A stretch of 64,000 nt of DNA from Nipponacmea schrenckii. Taxonomy: Eukaryota; Mollusca; Gastropoda; Lottiidae. Position numbers and translations under genes: made by a program. Within the stretch, counting starts at the first letter, position 1; every line of letters starts with the position of its first letter. The notes beneath the pieces were generated by a model. That model saw only the letters and a list, made by a program, of their open reading frames with translations. It searched no databases and had not been told where the DNA came from. Location of the stretch: assembly GCA_030562195.1 (NCBI GenBank), contig JAUJPP010000005.1:40597106-40661105 (forward strand), in the 5' to 3' direction. Shown here one piece after another: positions 1 to 13,500 of this stretch.

Positions 1-413
1 TCTTCCTTGCTGTCAGTGGTGCAATATAATCGGTCATATCTAATTATAGTAACATTAAAAATAGATTATTCAAGGGAGGCAAATCGTGTTTATGCCGACA
101 GACTACATCTAGTTCTGATGTCATTGTAATTGTTTTAGACACAGTGGTTACGCCAGTCTCTTGGAAATGGGGGTATAAATAAGGGGCAGACTGACTTTAG
201 GGGGGGGGGGGGCAGCTAGACCCAAGTTTGGGCATCAGACTCTAAACGTTCATACCACAGTTGTAGAGTTTTCTGCTCTTTCGGTCTAACTGATCATAGA
301 TGATTAACAAGATTAGCTCCCCCTTTAAAATCCATTTCTAGTAATTGTAACAGAAAACGGCAGTTGTGTTCTGAATGTTATTATCAGTATTTGTCTCCCT
401 TGAATAATCTTCT
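1..413. other. Unique flank, no gene seen
   Basis: Non-repetitive AT-rich sequence before the satellite. It has a 13-G homopolymer near 200-212, which is a likely length-error site. I see no coding exon, RNA gene or recognisable transposon end. Confidence 0.5.
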
Positions 414-3289
414 TTGAACGTCACTCATATACCCACTACCCTTATGCCCGACCGAGTGAGCTCCGCCATTTCACATATACTCACTACCCTAATGCCCGAC
501 CCAGTAAACTCTTTCATTCCATATTTACCCACTACCTTAATACCCGACCCAGTAAACTCCACCATTTCATATATACCCACTACCCTAATACCCGACCCAG
601 TAAACTCTATCATTCCATATATACCCACTACCCTAATGCCCGACCCAGTAAACTCCACCATTTCACATATACCCACTACCCTAATGCCCGACCCAGTAAA
701 CTCCACCATTTCATATATACCCACTACCCTAATACCCGACCCAGTAAACTCCACCATTCCATATATACCCACTACCCTAATGCCCGACCCAGTAAACTCT
801 ATCATTCCATATATACTCACTACCCTAATGCCCGACCCAGTAAACTCCACATTTCACCTATACCCACTACCCTCATACCCGACCCAGTAAACTCCACCAT
901 TTCATATATACCCACTACCCTAATACCCGACCCAGTAAACTCTATCCATTTTACCATATATACCCACTACCCTAATGCCCGACCCAGTAAACTCCACCAT
1001 TTCATATATACCCACTACCCTAATACCCGACCCAGTAAACTCCACCATTTCATATATACCCACTACCCTAATGCCCGACCCAGTAAACTCCACCATTCCA
1101 TATATCCCACTACCCTAATGCCCGACCCAGTAAACTCCACCATTTCATATATACCCACTACCCTAATGCCCGACCCAGTAAACTCCACCATTTCATATAT
1201 ACCCACTACCCTAATGCCCGACCCAGTAAACTCCACCATTCCATATACCCACTACCCTAATGCCCGACCCAGTAAACTCCACCATTTCATATATACCCAC
1301 TACCCTAATGCCCGACCCAGTAAACTCCACCATTCCATATATACCCACTACCCTAATGCCCGACCCAGTAAACTCCACCATTTCATATATACCCACTACC
1401 CTAATGCCCGACCCAGTAAACTCTATCATTCCATATATACCCACTACCCTAATGCCCGACCCAGTAAACTCTATCATTCCATATATACCCACTACCCTCA
1501 TACCCGACCCAGTAAACTCTATCATTCCATATATACCCACTACCCTAATACCCGACCCAGTAAACTCTATCATTCCATATATACTCACTACCCTAATGCC
1601 CGACCAAGTAAACTCCACCATTCCATATATACCCACTACCCTCATACCCGACCCAGTAAACTCCGACATTTCACCTATACCCACTACCCTAATGCCCGAC
1701 CCAGTAAACTCCACCATTTCACATATACCCACTACCCTAATGCCCGACCCAGTAAACTCCACCATTTCATATATACCCACTACCCTAATGCCCGACCCAG
1801 TAAACTCCACCATTTCATATATACCCACTACCCTAATGCCCGACCCAGTAAACTCCACCATTTCACATATACCCACTACCCTAATGCCCGACCCAGTAAA
1901 CTCCACCATTTCATATATACCCACTACCCCTAATGCCCGACCCAGTAAACTCCACCATTTCATATATACCCACTACCCTAATGCCCGACCCAGTAAACTC
2001 CACCATTTCATATATACCCACTACCCTAATGCCCGACCCAGTAAACTCCACCATTTCATATATACCCACTACCCTAATGCCCGACCCAGTAAACTCTATC
2101 ATTCATATATACCCACTACCCTAATACCCGACCCAGTAAACTCCACCATTTCATATATACCACTACCCTAATGCCCGACCCAGTAAACTCCACATTTCAC
2201 ATATACCACTACCCTAATGCCCGACCCAGTAAACTCCACCATTTCATATATACCCACTACCCTAATACCCGCCCCTAGTAAACTCCACCATTTCATATAT
2301 ACCCACTACCCTAATACCCGACCCAGTAAACTCCACCATTTCATATATACCCACTACCCTAATGCCCGACCCAGTAAACTCCACCATTTCACCTATACCC
2401 ACTACCCTAATGCCCGACCCAGTAAACTACAACATTCCACCTATACCTACTACCCTAATACCCGACCTAGTAAACTCCACCATTTCATATATACCCACTA
2501 CCCTAATGCCCGACCCAGTAAACTCCACCATTTCATATATACCCACTACCCTAATGCCCGACCTAGTAAACTCCACCATTTCATATATACCCACTACCCT
2601 AATACCCGACCCAGTAAACTCCACCATTTCATATATACCCACTACCCTAATGCCCGACCCAGTAAACTCCACCATTTCATATATACCCACTACCCTAATG
2701 CCCGACCCAGTAAACTCCACCATTTCATATATACCCACTACCCTAATGCCCGACCCAGTAAACTCCACCATTTCATATATACCCACTACCCTAATGCCCG
2801 ACCCAGTAAACTCCACCATTCCATATATACCCACTACCCTAATGCCCGACCCAGTAAACTCCACCATTTCATATATACCCACTACCCTAATGCCCGACCC
2901 AGTAAACTCTATCATTCCATATATACCCACTACCCTAATGCCCGACCCAGTAAACTCCACCATTTCATATATACCCACTACCCTAATGCCCGACCCAGTA
3001 AACTCCACCATTCCATATATACCCACTACCCTAATGCCCGACCCAGTAAACTCCACCATTCCATATATACCCACTACCCTAATGCCCGACCCAGTAAACT
3101 CCACCATTCCATATATGCCCACTACCCTAATGCCCGACCCAGTAAACTCTATCATTTCATATATACCACTACCCTAATGCCCGACCCAGTAAACTCTATC
3201 ATTTCATATATACCCACTACCCTAATGCCCGACCCAGTAAACTCTATCATTCCATATATACCCACTACCCTAATGCCCGACCCAGTAAA

Positions 3290-4665
3290 CTCACATTTCA
3301 TATATACCACTACCCTAATGCCCGACCCAGTAAACTCCACCATTCCATATATACCCACTACCCTAATCCCGACCCAGTAAACTCCACATTTCATATACCC
3401 ACTACCCTAATGCCCGACCCAGTAAACTCCACCATTTCAATATACCCACTACCCTAATGCCCGACCCAGTAAACTCCACCATTTCACATATACCCACTAC
3501 CCTAATGCCCGACCCAGTAAACTCCACCATTTCATATATACCCACTACCCTAATGCCCGACCCAGTAAACTCCACCATTTCAATATACCCACTACCCTAA
3601 TGCCCGACCCAGTAAACTCCACCATTTCAATATACCCCTACCCTAATGCCCGACCCAGTAAACTCCACCATTTCATATATACCCACTACCCTAATCCGAC
3701 CCAGTAAACTCCACCATTTTAATATACCCACTACCCTAATCCCGACAGTAAACTCCACCATTTCAATATACCCACTACCCTAATGCCCGACCCAGTAAAC
3801 TCAAATTCATATATACCACTACCCTAATCCCGACCCAGTAAACTCCACATTTCACTATACCCACTACCCTAATGCCCGACCCAGTAAACTCCACCATTTC
3901 ACATATACCACTACCCTAATCCCGACCCAGTAAACTCCACCATTTCAATATACCCACTACCCTATCCCGACCCAGTAAACTCCACCATTTCAATATACCC
4001 ACTACCCTATCCCGACCCAGTAAACTCACATTTCAATATACCCACTACCCTAATGCCCGACCCAGTAAACTCCACCATTTCATATATACCCACTACCCTA
4101 ATCCCGACCAGTAAACTCCACCATTTAATATACCCACTACCCTATCCCGACCAGTAAACTCCACCATTTCAATATACCCACTACCCTAATGCCCGACCCA
4201 ATAAACTCTCCATTTCATATATACCCACTCCCTAATGCCCGACCCAGTAAACTCAACATTCACTATACCACTACCCTAATCCCGACCAGTAAACTCCACC
4301 ATTTCATATATACCACTACCCTAATGCCCGACCAGTAAACTCACTTCCAATATACCCACTACCCTTATGCCCGACCAGTAAACTCCACCATTTCATATAT
4401 ACCCACTACCCTAATGCCCGACCTAGTAAACTCACTTCCATATATACCACTCCTAATCCCGACCTAGTAAACTCACTTCCATATATACCCACTACCCTAA
4501 TGCCCGACCATAAACTCTATTTCATATATACCACTCCCTAATCCCGACCAGTAAACTCCACCATTTCATATACCCATACCCTAATCCCGACCCAGTAAAC
4601 TCCACCATTTCATATATACCACTACCCTAATACCCGACCTAGTAAACTCCACCATTTCTATATCC
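3290..4665. repeat. Indel-rich core of the 48-bp satellite
   Basis: Units here are mostly shortened by 1-5 bp, for example CTAATCCCGACC or CTATCCCGACC in place of CTAATGCCCGACCC, and TCACATTTC in place of TCCACCATTTC. The flanking 2-3 kb keep the 48-bp period almost perfectly. Nearly all changes are deletions. This could be an old decayed core or a poorly polished stretch of a long-read assembly. Confidence 0.75.
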
Positions 4666-5689
4666 CACTACCCTAATGCCCGACCTAGTAAACTCCACCA
4701 TTTCATATACACCCACTAGCCTAATGCCCGACCCAGTAAACTCCACCATTTCATATATACCCACTACCCTAATGCCCGACCCAGTAAACTACAACATTCC
4801 ACCTATACCTACTACCCTAATACCCGACCCAGTAAACTCCACATTTCACATATACCTACTACCCTAATGCCCGACCCAGTAAACTCTATCATTCCATATA
4901 TACCCACTACCCTAATGCCCGACCCAGTAAACTCCACCATTTCATATATACCCACTACCCTAATGCCCGACCTAGTAAACTCCACCATTTCATATATACC
5001 CACTACCCTAATGCCCGACCCAGTAAACTCACATTCCATATATACCCACTACCCTAATGCCCGACCTAGTAAACTCTACTTCATATATACCTACTACCCT
5101 AATACCCGACCTAGTAAACTCCACCATTTCATATATACCCACTACCCTAATGCCCGACCCAGTAAACTCCACCATTTCATATATACCCACTACCCTAATA
5201 CCCGACCTAGTAAACTCCACCATTTCATATATACCCACTACCCTAATGCCCGACCTAGTAAACTCCACCATTTCATATACACCCACTAGCCTAATGCCCG
5301 ACCCAGTAAACTCCACCATTTCACATATACCCACTACCCTAATGTCCGACACAGTAAACTCCACCATTTCACATATACCCACTACCCTAATACCCGACCC
5401 AGTAAACTCCACCATTTCACATATACCCACTACCCTAATACCCGACCCAGTAAACTCTATCATTCCATATATACTCACTACCCTAATGCCCGACCCAGTA
5501 AACTCCGCCATTCCATATATACTCACTACCCCTAATGCCCGACCCAGTAAACTCTATCATTCCATATATACTCACTACCCTAATGCCCGACCCAGTAAAC
5601 TCTATCATTCCACATATACCCACTACCCTTATGTCCGACCCAATAAACTCTGCCATTTCATATATACCCACTGCCCTAATGCCCGACCC

Positions 5690-6735
5690 AGTAAACTACA
5701 ACATTCCACCTATACCTACTACCCTAATGCCCGACCCAGTAAACTCCAACATTCCACCTATACCTACTACCCTAATGCCCGACCCAGTAAACTCCAACAT
5801 TCCACCTATACCTACTACCCTAATGCCCGACCCAGTAAACTCCAACATTCCACCTATACCTACTACCCTAATGCCCGACACAGTAAACTACAACATTCCA
5901 CCTATACCTACTACCCTAATGCCCGACCCAGTAAACTACAACATTCCACCTATACCTACTACCCTAATGCCCGACCCAGTAAACTCCAACATTCCACCTA
6001 TACCTACTACCCTAATGCCCGACCCAGTAAACTACAACATTCCACCTATACCTACTACCCTAATGCCCGACCCAGTAAACTCTAACATTCCACCTATACC
6101 TACTACCCTAATGTCCGGCCCAGTAAACTCCAACATTCCACCTATACCTACTACCCTAATACCCGACCGAGTAAACTACAACATTCCACCTATACCTACT
6201 AACCTAATGCCCGACCCAGTAAACTACAACATTCCACCTATACCTACTACCCTAATGCCCGACCCAGTAAACTACAACATTCCACCTATACCTACTACCC
6301 TAATGCCCGACCCAGTAAACTACAACATTCCACCTATACCTACTACCCTAATGTCCGACCCAGTAAACTACAACATTCCACCTATACCTACTACCCTAAT
6401 GCCCGACCCAGTAAACTACAACATTCCACCTATACCCACTACCCTAATGCCCGACCGAGTAAACTCCAACATTCCACCTATACCTACTACCCTAATGCCC
6501 GACCCAGTAAACTACAACATTCCACCTATACCTACTACCCTAATACCCGACCCAGTAAACTCCAACATTCCACCTATACCTACTACCCTAATGCCCGACC
6601 CAGTAAACTACAACATTCCACCTATACCCACTACCCTAATACCCGACCCAGTAAACTCTATCATTTCATATATACCTACTACCCTAATGCCCGACCCAGT
6701 AAACTACAACATTCCACCTATACCCACTGCCCAAT
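5690..6735. repeat. Satellite subfamily with CCTACTACCC units
   Basis: About 22 consecutive units share AACATTCCACCTATACC in place of ACCATTTCATATATACC, and most have CCTACTACCC where the main family has CCCACTACCC. The block is nearly homogeneous, which suggests local amplification of one variant. The change removes one of the four C-runs and so breaks the quadruplex motif seen in main-family units. Confidence 0.8.
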
Positions 6736-8329
6736 ACCCGACCCAGTAAACTCTATCATTCCATATATACCTACTACCCTAATGCCCGACCCAGTAAACT
6801 CTATCATTTCATATATCCCCTACTACCCTAATGCCCGACCCAGTAAACTCCACCATTTCATATATACCCACTACCCCTAATGCCCGACCCAGTAAACTAC
6901 AACATTCCACATATACCTACTACCCTAATACCCGACCCAGTAAACTCTATCATTCCATATATACCCACTACCCTAATGCCCGACCCAGTAAACTCCACCA
7001 TTTCATATATACCCACTACCCTAATGCCCGACCCAGTAAACTCTATCATTTCATATATACCCACTACCCAAAGGCCCGACCCAATAAACTCTGCCATTTC
7101 ATATATACCCACTACCCTAATGCCCGACCCAGTAAACTCCACCATTTCATATATACCCACTACCCTAATGCCCGACCCAGTAAACTCTATCATTTCATAT
7201 ATACCCACTACCCTAATGCCCGACCCAGTAAACTCTATCATTTCATATATACCCACTACCCTAATGCCCGACCCAGTAAACTCCACCATTTCATATATAC
7301 CTACTACCCTAATGCCCGACCCAGTAAACTCCACCATTTCATATATACCCACTACCCTAATGCCCGACCCAGTAAACTCTATCATTTCATATATACCCAC
7401 TACCCTAATGCCCGACCCAGTAAACTCTATCATTTCATATATACCCACTACCCTAATACCCGACCCAGTAAACTCTATCATTTCATATATACCCACTACC
7501 CTAATACCCGACCCAGTAAACTCTATCATTTCATATATACCCACTACCCTAATACCCGACCCAGTAAACTCCACCATTTCATATATACCCACTACCCTAA
7601 TGCCCGCCCCTAGTAAACTCTATCATTTCATATATACCCACTACCCTAATGCCCGACCCAGTAAACTCTATCATTTCATATATACCCACTACCCTAATGC
7701 CCGACCCAGTAAACTCCACCATTTCATATATACCCACTACCCTAATGCCCGCCCCTAGTAAACTCTATCATTTCATATATACCCACTACCCTAATACCCG
7801 ACCCAGTAAACTCTATCTTCCATATATACCCACTACCCTAATGCCCGCCCCTAGTAAACTCTATCATTTCATATATACCCACTACCCTCATACCCGACCC
7901 AGTAAACTCCACCATTTCATATATACCCACTACCCTAATGCCCGACCCAGTAAACTCCACCATTTCATATATACCCACTACCCTAATGCCCGACCCAGTA
8001 AACTCTATCATTTCATATATACCTACTACCCTCATACCCGACCCAGTAAACTCCACCATTTCATATATACCCACTACCCTAATGCCCGACCCAGTAAACT
8101 CTATCATTTCATATATACCTACTACCCTCATACCCGACCCAGTAAACTCCACCATTTCATATATACCCACTACCCTAATACCCGACCCAGTAAACTCTAT
8201 CATTTCATATATACCCACTACCCTAATGCCCGACCCAGTAAACTCCACCATTTCATATATACCCACTACCCTAATGCCCGACCTAGTAAACTCTATCTTC
8301 CATATATACCCACTACCCTAATGCCCGAC

Positions 8330-8885
8330 CCAGTAAACTCCAACATTCCACCTATACCCACTACCCTAATACCCGACCCAGTAAACTACAACAGTCTACC
8401 TATACCCACTACCCTAATGCCCGACCCAGTAAACTACAACATTCCACCTATACCCACTACCCTAATACCCGACCCAGTAAACTACAACAGTCTACCTATA
8501 CCTACTACCCACATACCCGACCCAGTAAACTACAACATTCCACCTATACCCACTACCCTAATACCCGACCCAGTAAACTACAACAGTCTACCTATACCTA
8601 CTACCCACATACCCGACCCAGTAAACTACAACAGTCTACCTATACCCACTACCCTAATACCCGACCCAGTAAACTACAACATTCCACCTATACCCACTAC
8701 CCTAATACCCGACCCAGTAAACTACAACAGTCTACCTATACCTACTACCCACATACCCGACCCAGTAAACTACAACATTCAAACCTATACCCACTACCCT
8801 AATACCCGACCCAGTAAACTACAACAGTCTACCTATACCTACTACCCACATACCCGACCCAGTAAACTACAACATTCCATATATA
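8330..8885. repeat. Satellite subfamily with alternating units
   Basis: Two unit types alternate: one with ACAACATTCCACC and one with ACAACAGTCTACC, the latter often followed by CTACCCACATACCCG. The alternation gives higher-order periods of 96-144 bp at the right edge of the array. Confidence 0.75.
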
Positions 8886-8930
8886 CCCACTACCCTAATG
8901 TCCGTCCGTGTAAACTCTGCCATTTCGTAT

Positions 8931-10122
8931 ATATCCATTATAAAACATGGTGCATGTTATATCTCCCAAGGTCTATCGAAGTATATTTCTAAAACTAATT
9001 GAGAACACAATTAACATTTTAAGAAATAAGTTGACTGTCCAGGGGGCTTCACGGCTATATAGAAAAAGTGTTCGAACGTCTATACCCTATCTCACCATGG
9101 ACTAATCTGGACTACACCAACTTAATCAAGTCGTGGGACGAAAATAGCCTTGATTACTGAAAAACTAACTTTATTAATTAATCCCATAGACTTATCTACC
9201 GCCAATTAAATCATAAAACAACAGTCACTGTATTAAGGTCAGAGGTTAATTTGGGGATCAGGGATTAAAATTAATATAAGAAAAACAGTTCGTATAAAGA
9301 CATGATGACACAGTGCGGTTTATTACGAAAACAATTTATAGCTTACAAGACGAGCAAACATACGCATACTATAGCTGCATCCCGAACTATTGCGTTGTTC
9401 TTACGTTATAGAAATAACAAACCCACACCTAATAGTTGGAAAAGGTTAAACTACTACGCCAGACTAAATCAGTCGAATGATAGAATTGGGCTTATTTTTT
9501 CCGGAATAAAACAGTTGTTAGGCGATAGTTCCAGTCGGTGAGTAATCAAATGTGCTTTTCAGACCAAATATTCATGCAATATATACTGTCGTTTTTCAGA
9601 TTCTTGTAAAACGTTTGCCCCTTGTAGCTTAAAAACATGGTTATCAAACAACTTGAACACAAATCGTAACGTCTGTGCAAGATTTGACCATATCCTTAAA
9701 TATGACGGATTTTTGGCAGCTTTGACATTTTTGACAGATGGCGTGAGCCGTACCAAAATAAAGATATAGAAATGAAAGTAATTTTCATGGTGCTCTCGAG
9801 AAAATCCGCGTCTTTAAAAACAAAAAATATTCAACTTCCGGTATTGGTATTCTAACAATAGGCGAATGTATATAAAGATATTAATCTAATATCCCGAAGA
9901 AAATATTTAAAATCTTGAATAACAAAACATAAAAAACGATCTATAATCCTCCCCACGATATTCACATTTTACACAATTTAATCTGTAATGTGTTTATCAT
10001 CGATGTAACTGACTGTGAATTGAACAAAAAAATCCAAGATTCAAGATGGCGTTTTTAAGGATGGTCTCGTACTCTTTTGTGCGCAATAGGTCGTCTGCTG
10101 TGAAGGTGCAGACGAAGAATGA
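8931..10122. other. Intergenic sequence, no gene seen
   Basis: AT-rich unique sequence between the satellite and the secreted-protein gene. Short open frames at 9302-9541 (+) and 9559-9756 (-) show no domain, splice context or codon pattern that I can support. Confidence 0.5.
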
Positions 10123-10173
10123 TATAAATATGAACATTGATTAACTAAGACATCAAAAATCTGTCGTTCAGTC
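10123..10173 (+). promoter_or_regulatory. Possible core promoter of the secreted-protein gene
   Basis: TATAAATA at 10123-10130 is followed by CATC near 10151 and by TTCAGTC at 10167-10173, which resembles an initiator. It lies about 430 bp upstream of the chosen start codon. A second TATA-like run (CTATATAACTATATAA) lies near 10350. Both are common in AT-rich DNA, so this is only a candidate. Confidence 0.2.
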
Positions 10174-10599
10174 GAACTAACCATTCGAGGAACAAAAGTG
10201 GTATAGTGTATTACGAGTTTATAGCAAACAAGTTTTTCTTGGTGATATTGTGACTAAAATTGTACGATTTCCAGTTTTCAATATTATAGACATCTTGTAA
10301 AAGGAAACAGGGACTAACAATTAGGGCTGTCATTCGGAATTGTGTTAAACTATATAACTATATAACGTTTTAAGACTTGACATAAAAGTGCTAGACGTTC
10401 GATATAATTGTGGCTTGCTGAGATTGTTCTGAAAGGAGTTGTGGACAGATCCTTCGAGGTGGTCCATAAGTGATATACATTCCTCATATTTTAATTCTTG
10501 TCGTTGAAACTAAAGAACTAACCAGTGTGAGAAGACTCCGTTACTTCTACTGTCTCAAACAGGATAGCACCATACTCTGGCTATACCATCATCGTGAAG

Positions 10600-13500
10600 A
10601 TGAGGTCTACGATATACTTCGTCCTGTCGATGCTATCACAATTTATCGGTAAGTTATACATCTTTAATATTGATATTAATCTTTGATTTCTATTGTTGAG
10701 CTTGCCTATTATAGTTGTAAAGAAGAGAAGAGGACACAATATGCAGATTAGTTTGAGTTCGCTAACTAAATATTGCAGAGTTCTCGAGGCACGGACATCA
10801 GACTGAATAAGTTTAAGATTTGAGTTACAGAATTAAATTATCAATAATTTCACAACATAAACATGATGTAAATAATCGAAAAGAGATGATGAAGCTTACT
10901 GGACCTACTTGGGGCTGGCTCAAGCCTGCTTCTTCTCTGCCGTGGTAAAGTCACTTCTGCCGAGAAAAAGTTGTGCAAAAGAGTATTTGTAATGAGACTA
11001 ACTAACCCACAAGATAAATGTCATTTGTAAACATTTTAATATACAAGTGTTTTCATTGTTTTTACACCTTAACGTTACAGGCCAATTCATTTTGATAATT
11101 GTTATGGTTTAACTCAACCCCTGTCTTTCTTTTACAGGTGTAATCGATGGAGCCACTATTGCTGCCAATGTTGGTAATAATAATGATAACGGTGCTGTTA
11201 CCGATGGTGGACTGGTCGAGACTCAAACAGTCATGACCCAGCAGCCTGTTTCTAATCTCAACAGGAATGCCGATCTCATGGAACGAGAGTTTAACCAAGA
11301 AATGGCTGAGCTTCGCGGAGCGGGTGAACCCCGGCGGATGGGAGAGAACGGGATGAGGCAACATGCTGAATTTGAATGGCGGAACCGTCAAGCTATTGGG
11401 ACGAAAGGACTCAATGGTGAACAGTTCTTTGGTGAAAACGAGAATGAGGGTATCATCAATGGCAATGGTGTGAATGGAATGGTCAATCAAGAGTTGAGGG
11501 AATTCGAAGGGCCAAGAGCGTTTCACCAACCAGCAACTGGAAACGCTGCTAATGGTAACTGGAATCAGAAAGATTATGTTTGGGGGGATTACGGTTGGGA
11601 AGAACCAAATAGATGGAAAAGACAAGCCGATTTCGAGGGCGAAGGACTCAACGATGTTTGGGATGGTGCCCGGATGTTAAATGCTGAAAATGGCTGGGAT
11701 CAATGGAATGAAAATGGTATTGAAAGGAAGAAGCGAGCTACTCAAATGAAGGACGTGAACCAATGGGTCATGCGAGGAATCAGCAATGTAAACTTTGCCG
11801 ACATTGATTGGGCTGGGCAGATAGCTCGGGCTATTGCTAAGTGGAACCGGATGCAGGTCTTGGCTAACACCAAGTCTAAGGCTATAACCAATGTTGATAC
11901 TCCAGAAGACACGATACAGGGCACTCCAACTACAGATATACCCACCGGAGACCCAGGAACAATCACTCCGACCACTAGTGTAACAACTAATGTTCAACCT
12001 TTGAAACAAACTGTGACTGTAGGCACTAAAAACACTGACATACCGATCGGAGATACAGGAACAGCAATTCCAACAACTGATGTTCTTGGTGTAACTGCCA
12101 TTATTCCCCAAACCACGTGGTCTCCTCGCCAGCTTGCAGCCGAGGTCGATTATACGTGGAGTGATTATAGACCAGGCGAACAGCCCGCTCAAGAACCGAA
12201 CGGGATCGACTATATGGTTGACTATGGACAAGATCCCGAGATTCCCCCCAATGCCATTGTAGAAGTAACAAAGACGCAAGCAGGCGACCAACAAATAAAA
12301 AATGATAATGGACAGGCTTGGGAACAAGGTACCGCTAGTGAATGGGCAGCTGATTACGGAAATACAGCTTTAAATTATGACTATAACAACGTAGATTATG
12401 GTCAAGGAGGAAACAACCGGAATAAAAGAGCACCACCTCGAGTGAATAGTTTGAATGAATGGATTCTTCAAGATATAAGGAAAGTGAATTTTGCTGATGA
12501 TGACTGGTTAGGACAAATTGCCATGGCTATTGCTGTTTGGAATCAGCGTCATGCTGATACAGTCAACGAATTTGCTGTTGATTATGGCAATCCTACAACG
12601 GATACGACAGTTGATATGAACACACCCGGAGATATTCCATTGCTAGTTACCGCACCAGTAGATTTAACCGCTGACGTAACAGCAGATGCTACAGCCACAA
12701 CTGTCGCAAACGTACCCTCCAGTATGAACATAAACGCTCCAACATTTGAAGCACCAACAACTCCTGTAAACGAACCAGTATCGATCAACGCATTTGTAGA
12801 GGATCCGACATTAGGTGCTGTGAATGTCCCAAGCAGTGTGAACGGTAATACACCAATAATTATTTTACCAACTGTCCCTGATATCACCCCTTCTGATGCT
12901 CCTATAGACTTTATTACCGCTCCTACAAGAAACATAGTTGCAGAATTTCCAAGCTTCACTAATACTGCAATGGATATCACCAATGAAGTCCACAATGACA
13001 AAAACCTCATACAGGTGACAGATGGAAAGGGGATAAATAATGTGGCCTCTGTGACCCAGGATTTTCAAGAACCAATGCGATTGATGAACCCGTTTACAAC
13101 AGAAATTATGCCTGACCCTAATCCAGAACAAACAACAAATGCAGCAGTCCAGGAGTACTTAGTAACAGATGGTATACAACCGGCGTTAGTGAACCAAATC
13201 AACTATGACGCTCCTATCGACCCCGAGCCATGGGTAGCTGACGAAAACAAAGGCGATTACGGTTGGGGCGATTATAAATGGACGGAGAACAGAGCAGTAA
13301 AAGTGGATCAATGGGGGAACAACGCTCAGGACAACGTCGATTATAATTATGACTATTATGGACAGAATCAATTGAATGGTGGAGATAACATTGGTGATGG
13401 ACAAACAAACACTCCAGAATATACAGCTGTGGATTATACAAACACCGATTATGGTACACCGGCGACAGTTGGCAATGGTGATGCTGGGGCATGGAAAGGA

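Larger units (their letters stand above)
414..8930. repeat. 48-bp satellite array, about 175 units
   Basis: Head-to-tail units of 48 bp. The plus strand of a typical unit has four C-runs in CCCACTACCCTAATGCCCGA followed by CCC, then an AT-rich part ending CATATATA. Because 48 is divisible by 3, several frames stay open for hundreds of codons, for example the 16-residue plus-frame repeat MPDPVNSTISYIPTTL and the minus-frame repeat MVEFTGSGIRVVGIYE. These frames shift at unit indels and look like by-products of the period rather than genes. Units differ mainly at the TCCACCATTTC / TCTATCATTCC / TACAACATTCC positions, which define local subfamilies. The array begins and ends in degenerate units, as is usual for a satellite that grows by unequal exchange. 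Confidence 0.95.

Noticed and set aside
414..8930. Telomere or telomere-like array
   Set aside because: Each unit contains CCCTAA once, but the period is 48 bp and there is no run of TTAGGG repeats. It is an interstitial satellite on this evidence.
414..8930. CRISPR array
   Set aside because: The units are contiguous with no unique spacers, and the window is eukaryotic.
414..8992. Long open frames on both strands (up to about 447 codons) in the 48-bp array
   Set aside because: The unit length is divisible by three and lacks stops in several frames. The frames switch at indels, have no signal of exon structure, and exist on both strands at once.
10470..10652. Open frame MIYIPHILIL... as the first exon of the secreted-protein gene
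   Set aside because: It reaches the donor in the wrong phase and would hit a stop soon after 11138. The ATG at 10600 in another frame fits and supplies a signal peptide.
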